From: Selaginella tamariscina
Lineage: Eukaryota; Streptophyta; Lycopodiopsida; Selaginellales; Selaginellaceae
Assembly: GCA_003024785.1 (NCBI GenBank)
Contig: PUQB01000873.1
Coordinates: forward strand, 1 to 64,000
DNA length: 64,000 nucleotides
Direction of reading: 5' to 3'
Shown: positions 25,137 to 37,400 of the stretch, piece after piece
How positions within the stretch are numbered: position 1 is the stretch's first letter
Layout of the letters: each line of letters begins with the position of its first letter
Notes under the pieces: model-generated
Seen by the model: only the letters and a program-made list of their open reading frames with translations
Told to the model about the DNA's origin: nothing
Database searches by the model: none
Made by a program: the position numbers and the translations under genes

Positions 25137-25610
25137 ACACAAATATATATATGTATATATATATATATAAGAGTGTGCATGTGTGTCAGAGATAGAAACA
25201 TCAATAAGATTATACAAATACACACATATATATATGTATATATGTATATGTATTGTATATACAGGAGTGTGCTGTGTGTGCGAAAGATAAATAAATAAAA
25301 TTATACAGATACACACATAATATATGTATGTATATATGTATTTAGTTAGGTATATATAAATGTGTATATGTATATCGTGTGTATGCATGTGTGAGCTAAA
25401 CAAATAAAATTATACAGATAAATACACACACACACACATATATATATAATACAAAATTTATATGTGTATGTATATACATGAGTGTGCGTGTGTTGCGAGA
25501 GATAATAAATAAATTTTATTATTAAGATACATACACATATAAATGTATATGTAAATACAGATAAATAAATATACACAGGAGTGTGCATGTGAGAGAGAGA
25601 GATATTTCAC
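25137..25610. repeat. TA/GT-rich microsatellite block
   Basis: Runs of TATATG, ACACAC and TGTGTG are separated by a repeated phrase around GGAGTGTGC and ATAAATAAAATTATACAGAT that occurs several times at about 110-130 bp spacing. No gene. PM-B carries a shorter version at 58,479-58,740. Confidence 0.75.
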
Positions 25611-25738
25611 TTATGTGAATGCGCCTTCAAACCCTACTGCACCCACGCCTTATGAAAGAGAGATTTTTGATCTACGGCAAAGCCACTTTATTGATCTATG
25701 GCACAGCCGTTCTATTCCACCGCCGCCGCCGCGTCTTC

Positions 25739-25860
25739 TTGAAACCCTAAGAATATATCTGAACCCTAAAAGATATATATTAACTCTAATCGAATATTCT
25801 TTTAAGAATATACCTAAACCCTAAAAAGAATAAAATATATATTGACCCTAAACGAATATT
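25739..25860 (+). repeat. Interspersed AAACCCTAA-type telomere-like motifs
   Basis: ACCCTAA/ACCCTAAA occurs at least four times in about 120 bp, alternating with ATATAT and GAATATTC. These are not tandem telomere units; they resemble telo-box elements. The same block is in PM-B at 58,882-59,000. Confidence 0.6.
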
Positions 25861-25965
25861 CTCTTATATATTATTATAATTTTAAATTTGTGTGAATGTG
25901 TGGGTGTGTGAGTGTATCACATGCACCCCAAAAATAAAAATCATGCCGGGGTTTAACATATGTGT

Positions 25966-26787
25966 GTCTATGAGAGTGTTAAATTTTCACGTGTAGCAAT
26001 ACATATATACACATATAATATACACATAGACATACGTCATAATATTGTCACGTTAGTACATATTATGGATCATGCATGGTGTGTATGTATGAGAGAAGAG
26101 AGAGAGTGCTAAAAAATTAATTTCGTGCACATTGCATATATTAGTATACATATATACATACACACGTGTATACACACAGACATACATACATATTACATGT
26201 GTAAATTCAATGTGTTACATACACACATATTGAATACATAAATCATACATGCGTTGAACATGATGTTTTTGATAAAGAAGCAACATATCTCTCCAATTTG
26301 GTTTAGGGTTTAAACCCAATGCAAGTATTTTATTATTAAATTTTAATATTTATATAAAAAGTTTATTATTCGTATATAAATACACAAGAAAACACGCATA
26401 AAGAATTGTTGATAGTTAAGTAGATAAACATAAAATCACAAATCATTCTACTGATTTGTCAATTAATTTTAAAAACTTCATTTTAAAAATGCAAATTATA
26501 ATTTGCTCATATTTTAAAATTGTAAATATATATTTTACCCAATTTTAATTTAAAATGACATAATGATATTAAAACACATTTGAAAGCAATCATAGCACAT
26601 AATATATATTAGTATAAATCTTATACTAATATAAACTAAATCCATGCACTTTTTTTAATTATTTAATATAATTTACTCTAAACACTAAACATATGTAAGT
26701 CCCAGTGTAGAGTGTGTGTAACTATAAATGTTTGGTTTGGGTTTTAAACTCTAAATTGTAAATATAAAGCTAGATGCTTTATTTATA
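25966..26787. other. Non-coding AT-rich gap
   Basis: Contains CA/TA microsatellites (26,000-26,230) and AT-rich sequence between PM-A and the truncated MULE. No conserved open frame or RNA gene seen. Confidence 0.6.
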
Positions 26788-28506
26788 TCATGGAGTCATG
26801 GAAGGGCTGAAAGACTAGGCACTTGCTCCAAGTTCGCATCTTCAAACTAGCTATGAAGTCGACATCCGTTCCAACTTCTTCACCATCCTCTTGCAGTCCC
26901 TTTAGGATCTGAATGGCTTCCTTGTGCACAGCCTTCCAATACAAGTCCAAGATGAACCACTTAATCCACTCTTTGTCCTGCATGCCTGGAAGCCCAAGTG
27001 TTTGTTGTTCTGCCTTGGATTCAAGATGATTGAGCTTGTTCAAGTATCTGAGCCGCAGCATGTTTGAAATCTTTGCTTTTGACATCGCGTTACAACTTCT
27101 CAATGCCCATCCAGCAACACTGCTTATGAGAGATATTCGTCACTCTGGAACCACTCCTCCCAACTCTGGGTCTATGATAGAGGAACTTGTGCTACGCGTG
27201 TCATGCTTCTTGTACACTAGCTGCTTCAGGTTCAGTTCAAGCTGTGGATTGCCTTTAGCACTGGTGACTACTCTGTCGAGATCATCATCGATCTCGTTCT
27301 GCACATAGATAAGTTAAAAACTTCTTTCCTATCAATCAAACCGAAGGTTACCTTGAAAAGAATCTTTGTGTAGATCAGGTTTGGAAGAGGATGCCAAGCC
27401 ACCTTTCCTATCGCACTCTCCTTCCACTTCCGCACCTCAAGACGATCAACCTCCGTGAGTGACTCAAGATTTTCTGAGTTCCTTCAGTACTAGTGCAAAC
27501 CACCTTTATAGCGAGGGAATATGTGGTAGTGTTGTTTCCACAGATGTTGCTGAAGATCTGTTCTTGAAACTATAGTCTAGACTCTTAACGAAAAAAAAGA
27601 AAATACTCACATGTTTATCGATTGAAACATCAAAACCAGTTGAAGATTGTTGAGGTTCTCTATGGAGATGAACTTGATTGAACGCGAATAGCCATCGTTG
27701 CTTGTCCTCTACATCCTCTCGGTAGAGCTTCTGCAAAGCCTATAGCCTATGGTTCCCGTCCCATCAGCTGAACTTTTGGTTTGATAGCCTTGAAGCCCAC
27801 TATTTGTACTCCGGCTGAGTAAGAGCTTGCCGAAAGACCAGTGCTGCTCGCATTGAATCGGGTTTTTTGACAACTCCGATAGCTCCTTAGCAGTGAGTGG
27901 ATCTCCGATGGACAGAATGAACAAGGCCGTGTTGTAGATAACCAGCCTTCTTCAACAATGACACCAGCCTGTCCAAGTCCCTTGGGTTCGCTCGTTGAAC
28001 CACCTTAAAATGCATTCTACAAATTGGCACATCAGAGGATCACCAAGTCCCTTGATAGTAATTTTGTCAAGCAAGTTCGTTGAGCTCTCCAAATGCAGGC
28101 TGGCCGGTATGCTGTATAACTTCTTCGGCTCCTTATCGTTCTTCGCCTTCTTGCCTTTTGGATCAGCTTTCCCATGGCCTCTCTTTTTGCTGATTGCCTC
28201 CTCCAAGTCGTCCTCGTAAAAGAAAAAGAGCTTCAACTGCCTCTGTCATCTGCACTTGCTCTTTCAGGATTGCAACCTCAGCGGATGAAGGAGGCAACTG
28301 CGACGAGCTCTCTGGAAATCTGTGATGGTTGATGGAGGCTGCTCCTGCTCAACTGGTACTACTTGAGGCTGAGTCACTGGAGGATTCTCCTTTGCTACAT
28401 TAGATGGTTCTCCTCTCTTTCCTCGCTTGTGCTTTGATATCCTCTTCTCTTCCCGTGGCTCTTCATCAGGCACAGTCTCTTGTAGACGTTTTGAAGCTCT
28501 CACCAT
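26788..28506 (-). pseudogene. ParB-like gene of MULE copy 1, 3' truncated
   Basis: Starts at MVRASKRLQE (ATG 28,506) just after a 5' UTR intron acceptor TTTCCAG. The order is a highly charged Lys/Glu N-terminus; a nuclear-localisation-like KKRGHGKADPKGKKAK (about 28,170); GLGDP; FILSIGDPLTAKELSEL (about 27,900); the degraded region corresponding to WDGNHRLQAL in the other copy (about 27,740); then helical text ending in a Leu/Arg/Lys-rich segment SNMLRLRYLNKLNHLESK (about 27,050). The element breaks at 26,788, before the methyltransferase domain. Frames change several times, some probably at introns (for example after 27,300). ParB-like is my reading of the DGNHR box and the preceding L/S-rich helix; not certain. 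Confidence 0.55.
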
Positions 28507-28602
28507 TTTGCAAACTCTGGAAAGCAAACACACAAGTCAATTGATTCGGAGACAAAAGGAAAAACAAAAACCAAAGATTACTAACCTTGTGCCACTCGAG
28601 CT

Positions 28603-29170
28603 AGATGGTGCCGACCCTCTCAGTCGGCATAGAAAAGTAGATGAGTGAAACCTACTGACTAAGACTGGTTGGTGCCGACCCTCTTAGACGGCATAGATGA
28701 GATGATGTATGAAGTATGCCGACTGAGCCAGGATGGTGCCGTCCTCTCAGACGGCACAAATGGGAAGACCCTTTAACTCTGGCATAAAAAAAAACACATT
28801 GTGATATGGATACTTAAGTTGCAAATCAAAAAATAAAGAAATTGAACAAACCTTGTGGCTACCGACTGAGCAGGATGGTGCCATCTCTCTCAGATGGCAC
28901 AAATGGGAAGACCCTTTAACTCTGCATAAAAAAAAAACACATTGTGATATAATACCTGAGCCGCAAATCAAAAAATAAAGAAATTGAAACAAACCTTGTG
29001 GCTGCCGACTGAGTTTGGATGGTGCCGTCTCTCTCACACGGCACAAATGGGAAGACCCTTTAACTCTAGCATAAAAAAAAAACATATTGTGTTATGAATA
29101 CTTGAGCCACAAATCAAAAAGTAAAGAAATTGAACAAAACTTGGGCTATCGACTGAGCAGGATGGTGCTG
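28603..29170. repeat. Tandem hairpin repeats between divergent genes (MULE copy 1)
   Basis: About four units of roughly 120-140 bp. Each has an inverted repeat such as GTGCCGAC-CCTCTCA-GTCGGCAT or GTGCCGTC...GACGGCAC, then AAATGGGAAGACCC, an A-run, and (minus strand) a splice-donor-like CACAAG|GT. It lies between the ParB-like gene (minus) and the transposase (plus), where a bidirectional promoter is expected. Confidence 0.85.
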
Positions 29171-29649
29171 TTAATCTAAATCAGCACAGAAATCTCAACT
29201 GGTTTACTTGGGTGCTACACGAATCAACTTGAAATGGATGGCGCTGCTCCTCTTAGGCCCCTTGGAGGAGATTTCATATATAAGATCTAAAATAGAAAAA
29301 CCCTAGCCGCAATGGAAACAATAAACCTTATCTACCAAAAAACCCTAGCCACAATGAAAACAGTAAACCCTACAGAATAAATGTGACATTAAAATTTAGG
29401 GTTAATATTAAAATATGTGAATAATTGTTAAAGGTGAAGATATTTCAAATTATAAAAGATAATAATTAAATTACATCGGTGATACTAGAGAGGACAACAT
29501 TAAGAATACTATGAGCTGGGTAGCGTAGAATTAATTATATACAAAAGTGTGTTCACGTTTATTATCAACGATATTATTTTGACGAACGAGAGTGTGTTTA
29601 ATCTTTTGCTTTGCTTTCCTAAACCACCAAGCTTTCTCCTTGCGTTGTC

Positions 29650-32310
29650 ATGGCCAGAGTTACCTATGAAGGCATTGATAAAGATTTCCCAGTCGATGAA
29701 GATGGAAATGCTTTTGTATTTGAACATGATCTTCATATTGCTTTCAACATTCCTTATTGGTTCAATATACATGTGGTTCAATTGATGTCAGTTTTTGTGA
29801 GTTCTATGTGGAATTGTTACTAGAAGGCAATGCATCAAACCAGTTTATTTTTTATACATTGTGCCTGGCAAAGGGCCCGATTCAGGTTGCGGACAAAGGA
29901 GCGTGAGAAATCCATGCTGGTGTGTCTTCTAAGAGCAGACAAATGTAGGATAGGGAAGGATCTCATTAGTTCATCTGAAGTTAAACGAGTCTCTGAACTA
30001 TCGGAGATATACAATGGAAATGTCATTTACAAACTTCCTCCAAAGAAAGAAAGCACAGAGAAATACTTGGGATGAATCGCAAGGATGGATGCTACCATTG
30101 GATACACCCGAGCACAACACACTTGCATGTTCCGGTGCAAGTCAGTCAAAGTTCATGTGTCGGACATCTCAAATGCATCAATCCTATCTGCCCCTACTTG
30201 GCTTTTGAGAAGAAAGCAAATGAATGTCACTTCAAGGATGCTGTGGAAAAGGCGAAGACAATTGAGTCAGGCAAAGTAAAAGGCATGAAATGTAAGCATT
30301 TGTGGGGAGGAGCCATTGCACTTGTCCGGCTTATGTGTACTACATTCTGTCATACGACATTTCTTTTACAAGGTTGTTCATTCACAGAGGTGTTCATCAT
30401 CATCCAATCAGCCCTTCAGTGTTAGCTTCAAACGTTCAGCGTGCCAAATCTAGTGTTAGCAACGTGGTAAAGAGCAATCCATGAACCAATCAACGAGTGA
30501 TTGAGTTTCAAGCTACACATGAGCTCATCTTTGAAGAACTTTTCAAGGAAGAAGGAGAAGTCTCATACACTGGTTTACTCTCAAAACTTGAACCTTTTAC
30601 AAACTATCGAAGGCATTTTTCTTTAGATCTCGGCACACTGACGTGACCTTTTCTTTAGGACTCGGGACAATCAAGACAGAAGGAGATACACTTTAGAGAG
30701 GGTTACAAGGGTCTTCTAGAACTGAAGACAAAGTTGCCAATACCTTTCATTCACGTCATACATGTTCCAGGGATGGAACTGCATGGTGCTAAGGAGCAGC
30801 CTTTGATCTTCAAAATAACAGTTGAGGCACTGGATTTAGGAGTTGACTACATCAGAAGGTGTCAAAGTGGAGGAGACCTTCATGATCAATGGGTTGTTCT
30901 GGACCACACACACCGTATACCAGACTGGGTGATAATTGGAATACACCTATATGACCCATTATAAGTTGTAGAACTCTTCATAACACTTTCTAATCTTTGT
31001 TATATAATGCTCTCTTATAGTGTCAAATCCATGGTCACTATAGCTTACGCATATATGTGCCGCGAAGATAATGTTGCAGTGCTAAAGTTTTTGAACACAA
31101 TGCTAGAGGTTTATAAGAAACAGGGTTTGAAGAATGTAAACTTTGCTGGTTTCATGTCGGATGAAGCTAGAGCGATATGGATAGCCTTGCGCCAAGTATT
31201 CAATAATAGAGAAAAGATGAAAGGAAGGGAAAGAAGTTATCTGTTTCATTTTATGCAATCCGTGTGTCATGTGACAAAGAAATGAATCGCATAAGAGCAC
31301 GCGAAGAACACATGAAGCTTGCTTGTGCCTGGCCTATAGCACTGAATGAATAATCTAAAAAAGAACAACTAGCAATTATTGAGTCTTTTTGGGAAGGACG
31401 AGCGTCAAACATTCACGCTTTGAAGACATGGCTGTCTTAGTGGATCAGGCATGAGGACCACATCTCCATGGTGGAACTGGGAGACATGAGAAGAAGGACT
31501 CGCGAGCGTTCCAACTACAAACAATGTTGAAGTGATTCACGCGAGAGCAAGAAGAGCAAGATTGGCCAAAAGAGTACCACTACTGGAGGCGACAATGTTA
31601 GACCTCACCGATGTAGTTCTGCAGAGTGAGAAGGTGAAAGCGGCAATAGAAGGGAGGTATACAGGGTCAGGTCCTTCGAAGGAAACTCTATTGAAACAAG
31701 TGCAACGCAAACTCTTTGAGGGGAAAAGTGTATCTCCATCAGCAATTATCAATCTGGTGGAAGACGAGGAACACTTGACCAGCCCGAAGTTCACGAGTAC
31801 CACTAACATTCGAGTGCAAACTGTCAGGAGAACAGTCACAAGAACATAACAGTCTGATTCTCGACGTTCACACAGACATGATGTAGAATACACAGAGCGG
31901 GTGGTACAAAACAACAAGAGAAAGAGGTTAAGGTTTGAAGAGAAAGAGATTGCACAAACAGAGTGGGCCATCAGACGAATCAGAGCATCTAGTAAGGTTA
32001 AGTGTTTGGGGATGAATCAAGAAGGAACTGCTCTGTGTGGAAAATCAATTGGTTTTCCAAGTAGAGTGCCAGCACCAGGATTCTATAGAAAACGAATGTA
32101 CAATGATGCCTTGGGGAATTAGGAGTATGTACAACAGATGATGTGGTTTTGCCCAAGAGATTTAGGGTGTTTCACACGGCCAAATGGCAAAATTCTTCAG
32201 TCAAAAATTCCAACACCACCAATGGTTTGGCCTATGCTCAAGGAAACAAAGCTGACAAGTGAGGAGTTTAGAGAATTACAAGATGCAGGCTTTGTTCTGG
32301 AAGATTTATA
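29650..32310 (+). pseudogene. MULE transposase, copy 1
   Basis: Begins MARVTYEGIDKDFP (ATG about 29,650). Shows the N-terminal zinc-finger-like pattern CVGHLKCINPICP (about 30,150), the phrase RGVHHHP (about 30,390), and the MULE catalytic core WVVLDHTHRIPDW (about 30,900) with GFMSDEARAIW (about 31,155) and a C..H region in the position of LFHFMQ (31,245). Numerous stops (near 30,075, 30,480, 31,285, 31,350, 31,440 and 31,850) and frame changes break it. The SWIM domain is absent because the copy ends at about 32,436. It cannot be autonomous. Confidence 0.8.
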
Positions 32311-32436
32311 GGGGACAGCAAGAAGAGTAGATGAGAGTCAGAAGGACAAAACACCATCACCACCACGTGGAGCTGGATCTATAACAATTCCACATTTTGA
32401 AAGACGCATGGTCCGAACTCTAACAAAAATGTCCTG

Positions 32437-32960
32437 AGTGTCCTGACCTCATTCCGTCAGAAATCTCATTACAGGTCTGGAGGAGTTTCCAAAGGTGCTG
32501 AAATTCGTAGAAGAAGCAAGTGTCGGCCATTCAGTTTACACGGGCTTGCCAAATCTTTCATTTTTTGGTGCCGTTGCAACGTATTTGCACCGGAAGCTCA
32601 AGATGGAGGCGTCGTTTTAATATATATCCAGGGAGATCTTTCGCAGAAAACCGTATGCAAACTACCTTGAAGGCGCTGATGCCCTCAGGACATAAAATTC
32701 GAGCACATCGAGGAAGACCGAGATCGTTGTGGGGGCAACATGCCGTCTTCCAGCTCCACGGGCACTAGGATTAACCAATATCACCAGGGCGTGTAGTACG
32801 GTTTCATTTGCAAGCTTTGTTATATAGACACTGGCACTGGATTGCTCTAAATCCGGCCTTGCTAAGTGGGAGTATTGTTTGAGAGAAGTTCCAAAGTGCT
32901 TGGGAGTACTTGAAGTCTGTGACGCCACATGCTCAAGTGGTGATTAGAAATGGGCAAAGT
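32437..32960 (+). other. Unrecognised coding-like island
   Basis: Beyond the point where the MULE copies diverge, GC content stays coding-like and one plus frame reads about 55 residues without a stop (about 32,455-32,619, including EEFPKVLKFVEEASVGH and PNLSFFGAVATYLH), with further open pieces to 32,950. I do not recognise a family. It may be a captured gene fragment or an unrelated remnant. Confidence 0.35.
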
Positions 32961-35900
32961 TCAAGACTCACAGAAAAGGTTGATCTACTACAACAGTAGT
33001 AGATGTATAAAATAATCTAACATACATGGACTACTTAACACTATACATGTATTCTTATTTTGTTGGTACTCCACCAAGTTATAGGTATATATTTGTCAAT
33101 TGTAGAACAAGCATGGCTGCAAAGCAGTGTGTGTGCGTGCGTTATAAGGTGATTTATATGTCGATACATGCACATGGGTAAAACACATATATAACATCAG
33201 AACAATATAAATATATGCTAGACATACACATTAAATTTAAACCATTATATTATATATGCGTGTGTGTGGCAAGCTTGCAAGGAACGGATTGTGTAAGTTT
33301 GATCTTGTTTACAGAACCAGTAACTAAATCCTACGGTCTAGGACCCCCCAATCCTCAGGAAATTGACATTAGGATCAAAATAACAAAGAATCAGTGAATT
33401 TCATAAAGCATAGCCAGCGTAAGTTTATAAATTTTAATTTTAATATTTAAATTACATATTATTAATTTTAAAATTTAAATTTTAATATTTAAATTAATAA
33501 TGTCATTCTACTTAAATATAATATATTAGGGGTTCTTACAATATGTATTTAATATAATATTTTTAAATTAAACTATGTAATATATTTTTAAAATACAAAT
33601 ATACCTTTCAGCATGATAATGTCCATATTCTTGCATCAGCATGAAAATCTCTAGATTCTCTGAGAATGCGCTAATATCTTTTTATAAACCTCATTAAAAT
33701 AATTATATAAACATTGGAAGCATAGGAATGATCACACACAGTGTGGAATCACTCCCATCCCATGGCCATTAGCTAAGCATTCCCATTAAACATAACCAAA
33801 AATAATTATATTTACTTAATAAACAACATTTTTTACAATGAGATGAATAATTAAAAATATTACTTAACAAGTTCCTTTATTGTTGGAAGTATAGAGAAAT
33901 TATCAATTTATCACACATGACACGAGATCATCATTACACACTGTGGCTTAATACATGGTCGGAACATAGGCTTAATAACGATTGGTGAGAACGTGATAAA
34001 AGGTTGGGTTCAAGTCTATTAATCTCTTCTCTCTCTAAAGACAGTAAAAAATATGTTTGTATTTATTTAATAAATATTAATAAAAATAATAATAATTTCC
34101 TCAATATAAATGATGCTTACAAGTGCAACGATACTCTGGTTTGTTACCCTGGTACAATACTTCTTAAAGATCTGTATTTTAAGATTTAATCTTTAATCTT
34201 AATTAAAAGAACTTTGATGGAACTTCAAATTCCAAGATCCACAAGCTACGATAGGATGCTGAACGTAAAAATACATTGTATATCTGTATACGTATGATTA
34301 AGGTGTACACGGTAACGTTGGACGTGTACATATATATTCATGAGAGGCTAACTATTTTAATAAATATTAAGCTAATGGTGTAATTTATCACTGTTTAAAT
34401 ATGCTATCAGTAGAATATTTTACTATTGATGAATGTATTCTCTCAACAATTCAAATATGCTAAAGAAAAAGAATACTAATATATTTTGATTAAGTGGTTA
34501 TTTTGATATATATAATTTTAAATTTAAAAAGTGTATCTTTTCATTTTTAAATCATATGTACATATTATATGTTACATTGTATGAATATATTATAAATTAC
34601 ACATTTTTAAATATATTAAATAAATTGTTAATTTTGCATTAAATTATAAATTATAAATTTTAATATTTCAGTTTTAATTTTAAAATCAGCAGTGAAATTT
34701 TCATCTTTAAAAGATAAATCCCACTACTGATTTAAACATTAATATTAAAATTTGTAAATGTACATCTTAAATTTGAAATTAAGAATAATATTGAATTTAT
34801 TACTTTTATCTTAATCCTGTCTTAATCTCTTTTTAATATAAAATTATTTTTTGTTCGCTATCGTTGCTTACAGCAATATTGTATTTATTAATTACAAAGC
34901 ATGAATATAAATTTCTTTAAGAATATACAGTTTTTATTTATGAACCTTTATCGAAAATTATTCTAAATACATGGGAAAATTCAACTCTTTCTAAACTGTT
35001 AAGTTACAATATATTTCATATTAAAAAAAAAAGAAGTAAAAATCTATTTATCTAGGTAAAAGCTATGATATGTTTCTAAATATTCTAAAGATGTGTTTGA
35101 ACTAAATTAAGCATGTTTTTTTGGCTTACTCATGAAAGAATGTGTAAATGCGGGTGTGTGTGTGTGGGAGTGGTATATTTATACATATAAACACATATGT
35201 ACCCTTGGCAATCATATATATAAGATGTTAACTAGTTTAATGATTTTAGCAACATGTAATTCTAATAAACATGTTTTTACTTTGTGCACATATATAGAAC
35301 AAGGTTAACTCAAACGTTCAATGCATCTAAATTATACATTTGTAATGAATTTAATTAACATATTATAATTTAAATATTACAACTAAATATGTGTGACCAT
35401 CAAAATATACACTTTAATACATATTACAAATTTTCTATGTAATGGACCATTAGTTAAATATGTTCAATTATATTGTAGAAGAAGAAATTATGGTTAAAAG
35501 GGTAATTATAAAACATGTCAATAAAAAAAATCATGATAAAAAGAGATAAAATGACATGATCAACAGCTTCAAGAAAAAAAATTTGAAATTTTAAATGATA
35601 TTCACTTTGTATTATTTCATCACATGCTGCTTCCTATATTATGTTGATTTAGATGTATTTGCAATAATTGAATTGTAAAAATAGTAACAAATGTAAAAAC
35701 ATTTGGAACATGTAATGGTGTGCACATCAAATGATAAATGTTTATGTATTCATGCTTGGGTTTTATGTCTCTTTAAATGACTTGATTTGTGTGTAAAATG
35801 CAAACTACAATGGTTTCATTTGCAGTCCCTTGAATAAATGGTTCACTCAACTATCCTTTTTACCCCATTTTCCTCACTAGTTGTCTTCCATAGAATTAAG

Positions 35901-36620
35901 GCATCACTATGTCAATCTTGTTATTTTAATTATTATTCAAGAGTGTCATATAATATAATTATAATGTTCATTATCACATCTATTGTGGAAAGGAAATCAT
36001 CAACGTGATTAAAATATGTGTTGTATGTTTACAACTTTAGTAATGTAAATTGGGTGGCTTATAATGTGATATTATTTGAAAAGAAAGTGGAAAAATCATT
36101 TTAAGTTGTTATAGTTTATGCAATTGCATAGCGCTCCGTAACAATCATTTACATTTGATAATTATGACTTTGGACGATACATGTTTATTTAAATGTATGA
36201 ATGTGTTTAATCCTTGTTAAGATGTAAACGGTTTAACAATTTAAACAAGTTTTCATGATAGTTACTATGTGATTAAACATGATGATCAAGCTTTTAACTT
36301 TTGAGGACACGGTTATGTTTAGCACAACTTTGTGCTACGTGAAAATAAATTTGTAATAATTGTTCTTTTAAGAAATTGAGCAAATGAGGGATAATTTGCA
36401 TTTATATTCCAAAAGAAAATATTAAGAAATGAGAAAAAAATTTTAAGGATAGAAGCGGTTGTGCTTAGGTTTAAAATATTTCACATTTATATGTGAGAAA
36501 AACCAAGTAATTTAGAAGTGTAAATTGAGGATGTGTATATAATGTATTTAATGCAATTATTTTTCAGCTTTTAGCAAGGAGTGTAATAAAGATGGTAGTT
36601 TCTTTATCTTCTAACCTGTC
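32961..36620. other. Long AT-rich non-coding region
   Basis: No gene, RNA or element with clear ends seen. There are short CA/GT tracts near 33,120-33,260 and 35,150, A/T-rich direct repeats of AATTTTAAT at 33,420-33,500, and otherwise unstructured sequence up to the start of the second segmental copy. Confidence 0.6.
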
Positions 36621-37346
36621 TTCTTTACTTATAATGTAATATTTTGAGGTATGTAAAATTTTTCAGTTTTTATATTAATAATAAAAGCTAAAATAAATAC
36701 TAATACTTTCTATACACAACTTTAAATAATCAACATCTATAATAGTTACTTTGTTTATAAACAATATAAACCACTATACTATAGAAGTGGTAAGTGTTAA
36801 AATAATAGGATAGTGTAAGTTTTGTTGAATTGGTCCATGATTATTACTTTTAATACTTTAATTTCTTTAACACACTATATCATTATTTAATTCTTTAATT
36901 TTCAAACAAATTCAAATTCAAAAGATTGTATTCGTACCATATATACGGTAAAAAAAATTTAGATTTAGCCAAGGCAAAAAAGGATTTTTTTGTTCCATGG
37001 TAGATAGGCAAATAGTTCTATTTAATGAATAAGGATATGTAATGTTTGTTTAAAATTCTGAATGAATAAGTTATAACAAAATAGAAAATTTATAAAGTAT
37101 ATTGCAAAGTAAAAAAAATGATTTTTTGTATAAGTCAAACATAATAGAGATTTATCCCAAATAAGAAAAGAAATAAAAGATTGAAGATTTACCCTTATGT
37201 GTTAAAGTATTTGTACAAAATGAATATGTTTCTGCCATAATGCAAAAGCTAAAGAGCAAGTGAATATTAATTATAAATTAATATATGAGATGAGAATATA
37301 CAAATAATAATTTGATTTCATATAGATATACATATATAATTAAATA

Positions 37347-37360
37347 TTATACACACACAC

Positions 37361-37394
<34 letters not shown>

Positions 37395-37400
37395 ATAATT
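37347..37400. repeat. Expanded palindromic microsatellite (AC)n(AT)n(GT)n
   Basis: Counterpart of 740-777 with an AT run of about 18 bp at the centre of symmetry. It remains self-complementary end to end. Confidence 0.8.

Larger units (their letters stand above)
17726..25965. repeat. Element/segment PM-A (direct duplicate of 50,683-59,104)
   Basis: Homology with PM-B starts at TATGCAC (about 17,731; 50,686) and ends after ATCATGCCGGGGTTTAAC (about 25,965; 59,104), with indels. It contains the ParB-like/methyltransferase pseudogene, a palindrome array, microsatellites and AAACCCTAA-type motifs. 17,726-19,593 has no recognisable gene. It is AT-rich, with TTAATTAA runs near 19,090-19,160 and GGAATATTCC near 19,172. 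I could not find clear terminal repeats, so whether this is one transposon or a duplicated chromosome segment is open. Confidence 0.85.
26788..32436. mobile_element. Truncated MULE copy 1
   Basis: Collinear with 44,267-50,105 of the full-length MULE apart from one inverted segment (see 45,364-46,098). It begins abruptly inside the ParB-like gene at CAGTCATGGAAGGGC-type sequence and stops inside the transposase before the SWIM domain, so both termini and the methyltransferase domain are missing. Many stops show it is an old or inactive copy. Confidence 0.85.

Noticed and set aside
25083-25588. Tyr/Ile/His-rich open frames
   Set aside because: Low-complexity translations of TA/CA microsatellites.
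25739-25860. Interstitial telomere or former chromosome end
   Set aside because: The AAACCCTAA words are interspersed with AT-rich DNA and not tandem, and the block is simply duplicated with PM-A/PM-B.
17726-25965. LTR retrotransposon interpretation of PM-A
   Set aside because: No long terminal repeats, primer-binding site, polypurine tract, reverse transcriptase or integrase motifs could be seen.
32961-36620. Possible tRNA or small RNA genes in the long gap
   Set aside because: I found no A/B-box pair with a cloverleaf, nor any GC-rich stem-loop beyond AT-rich background.
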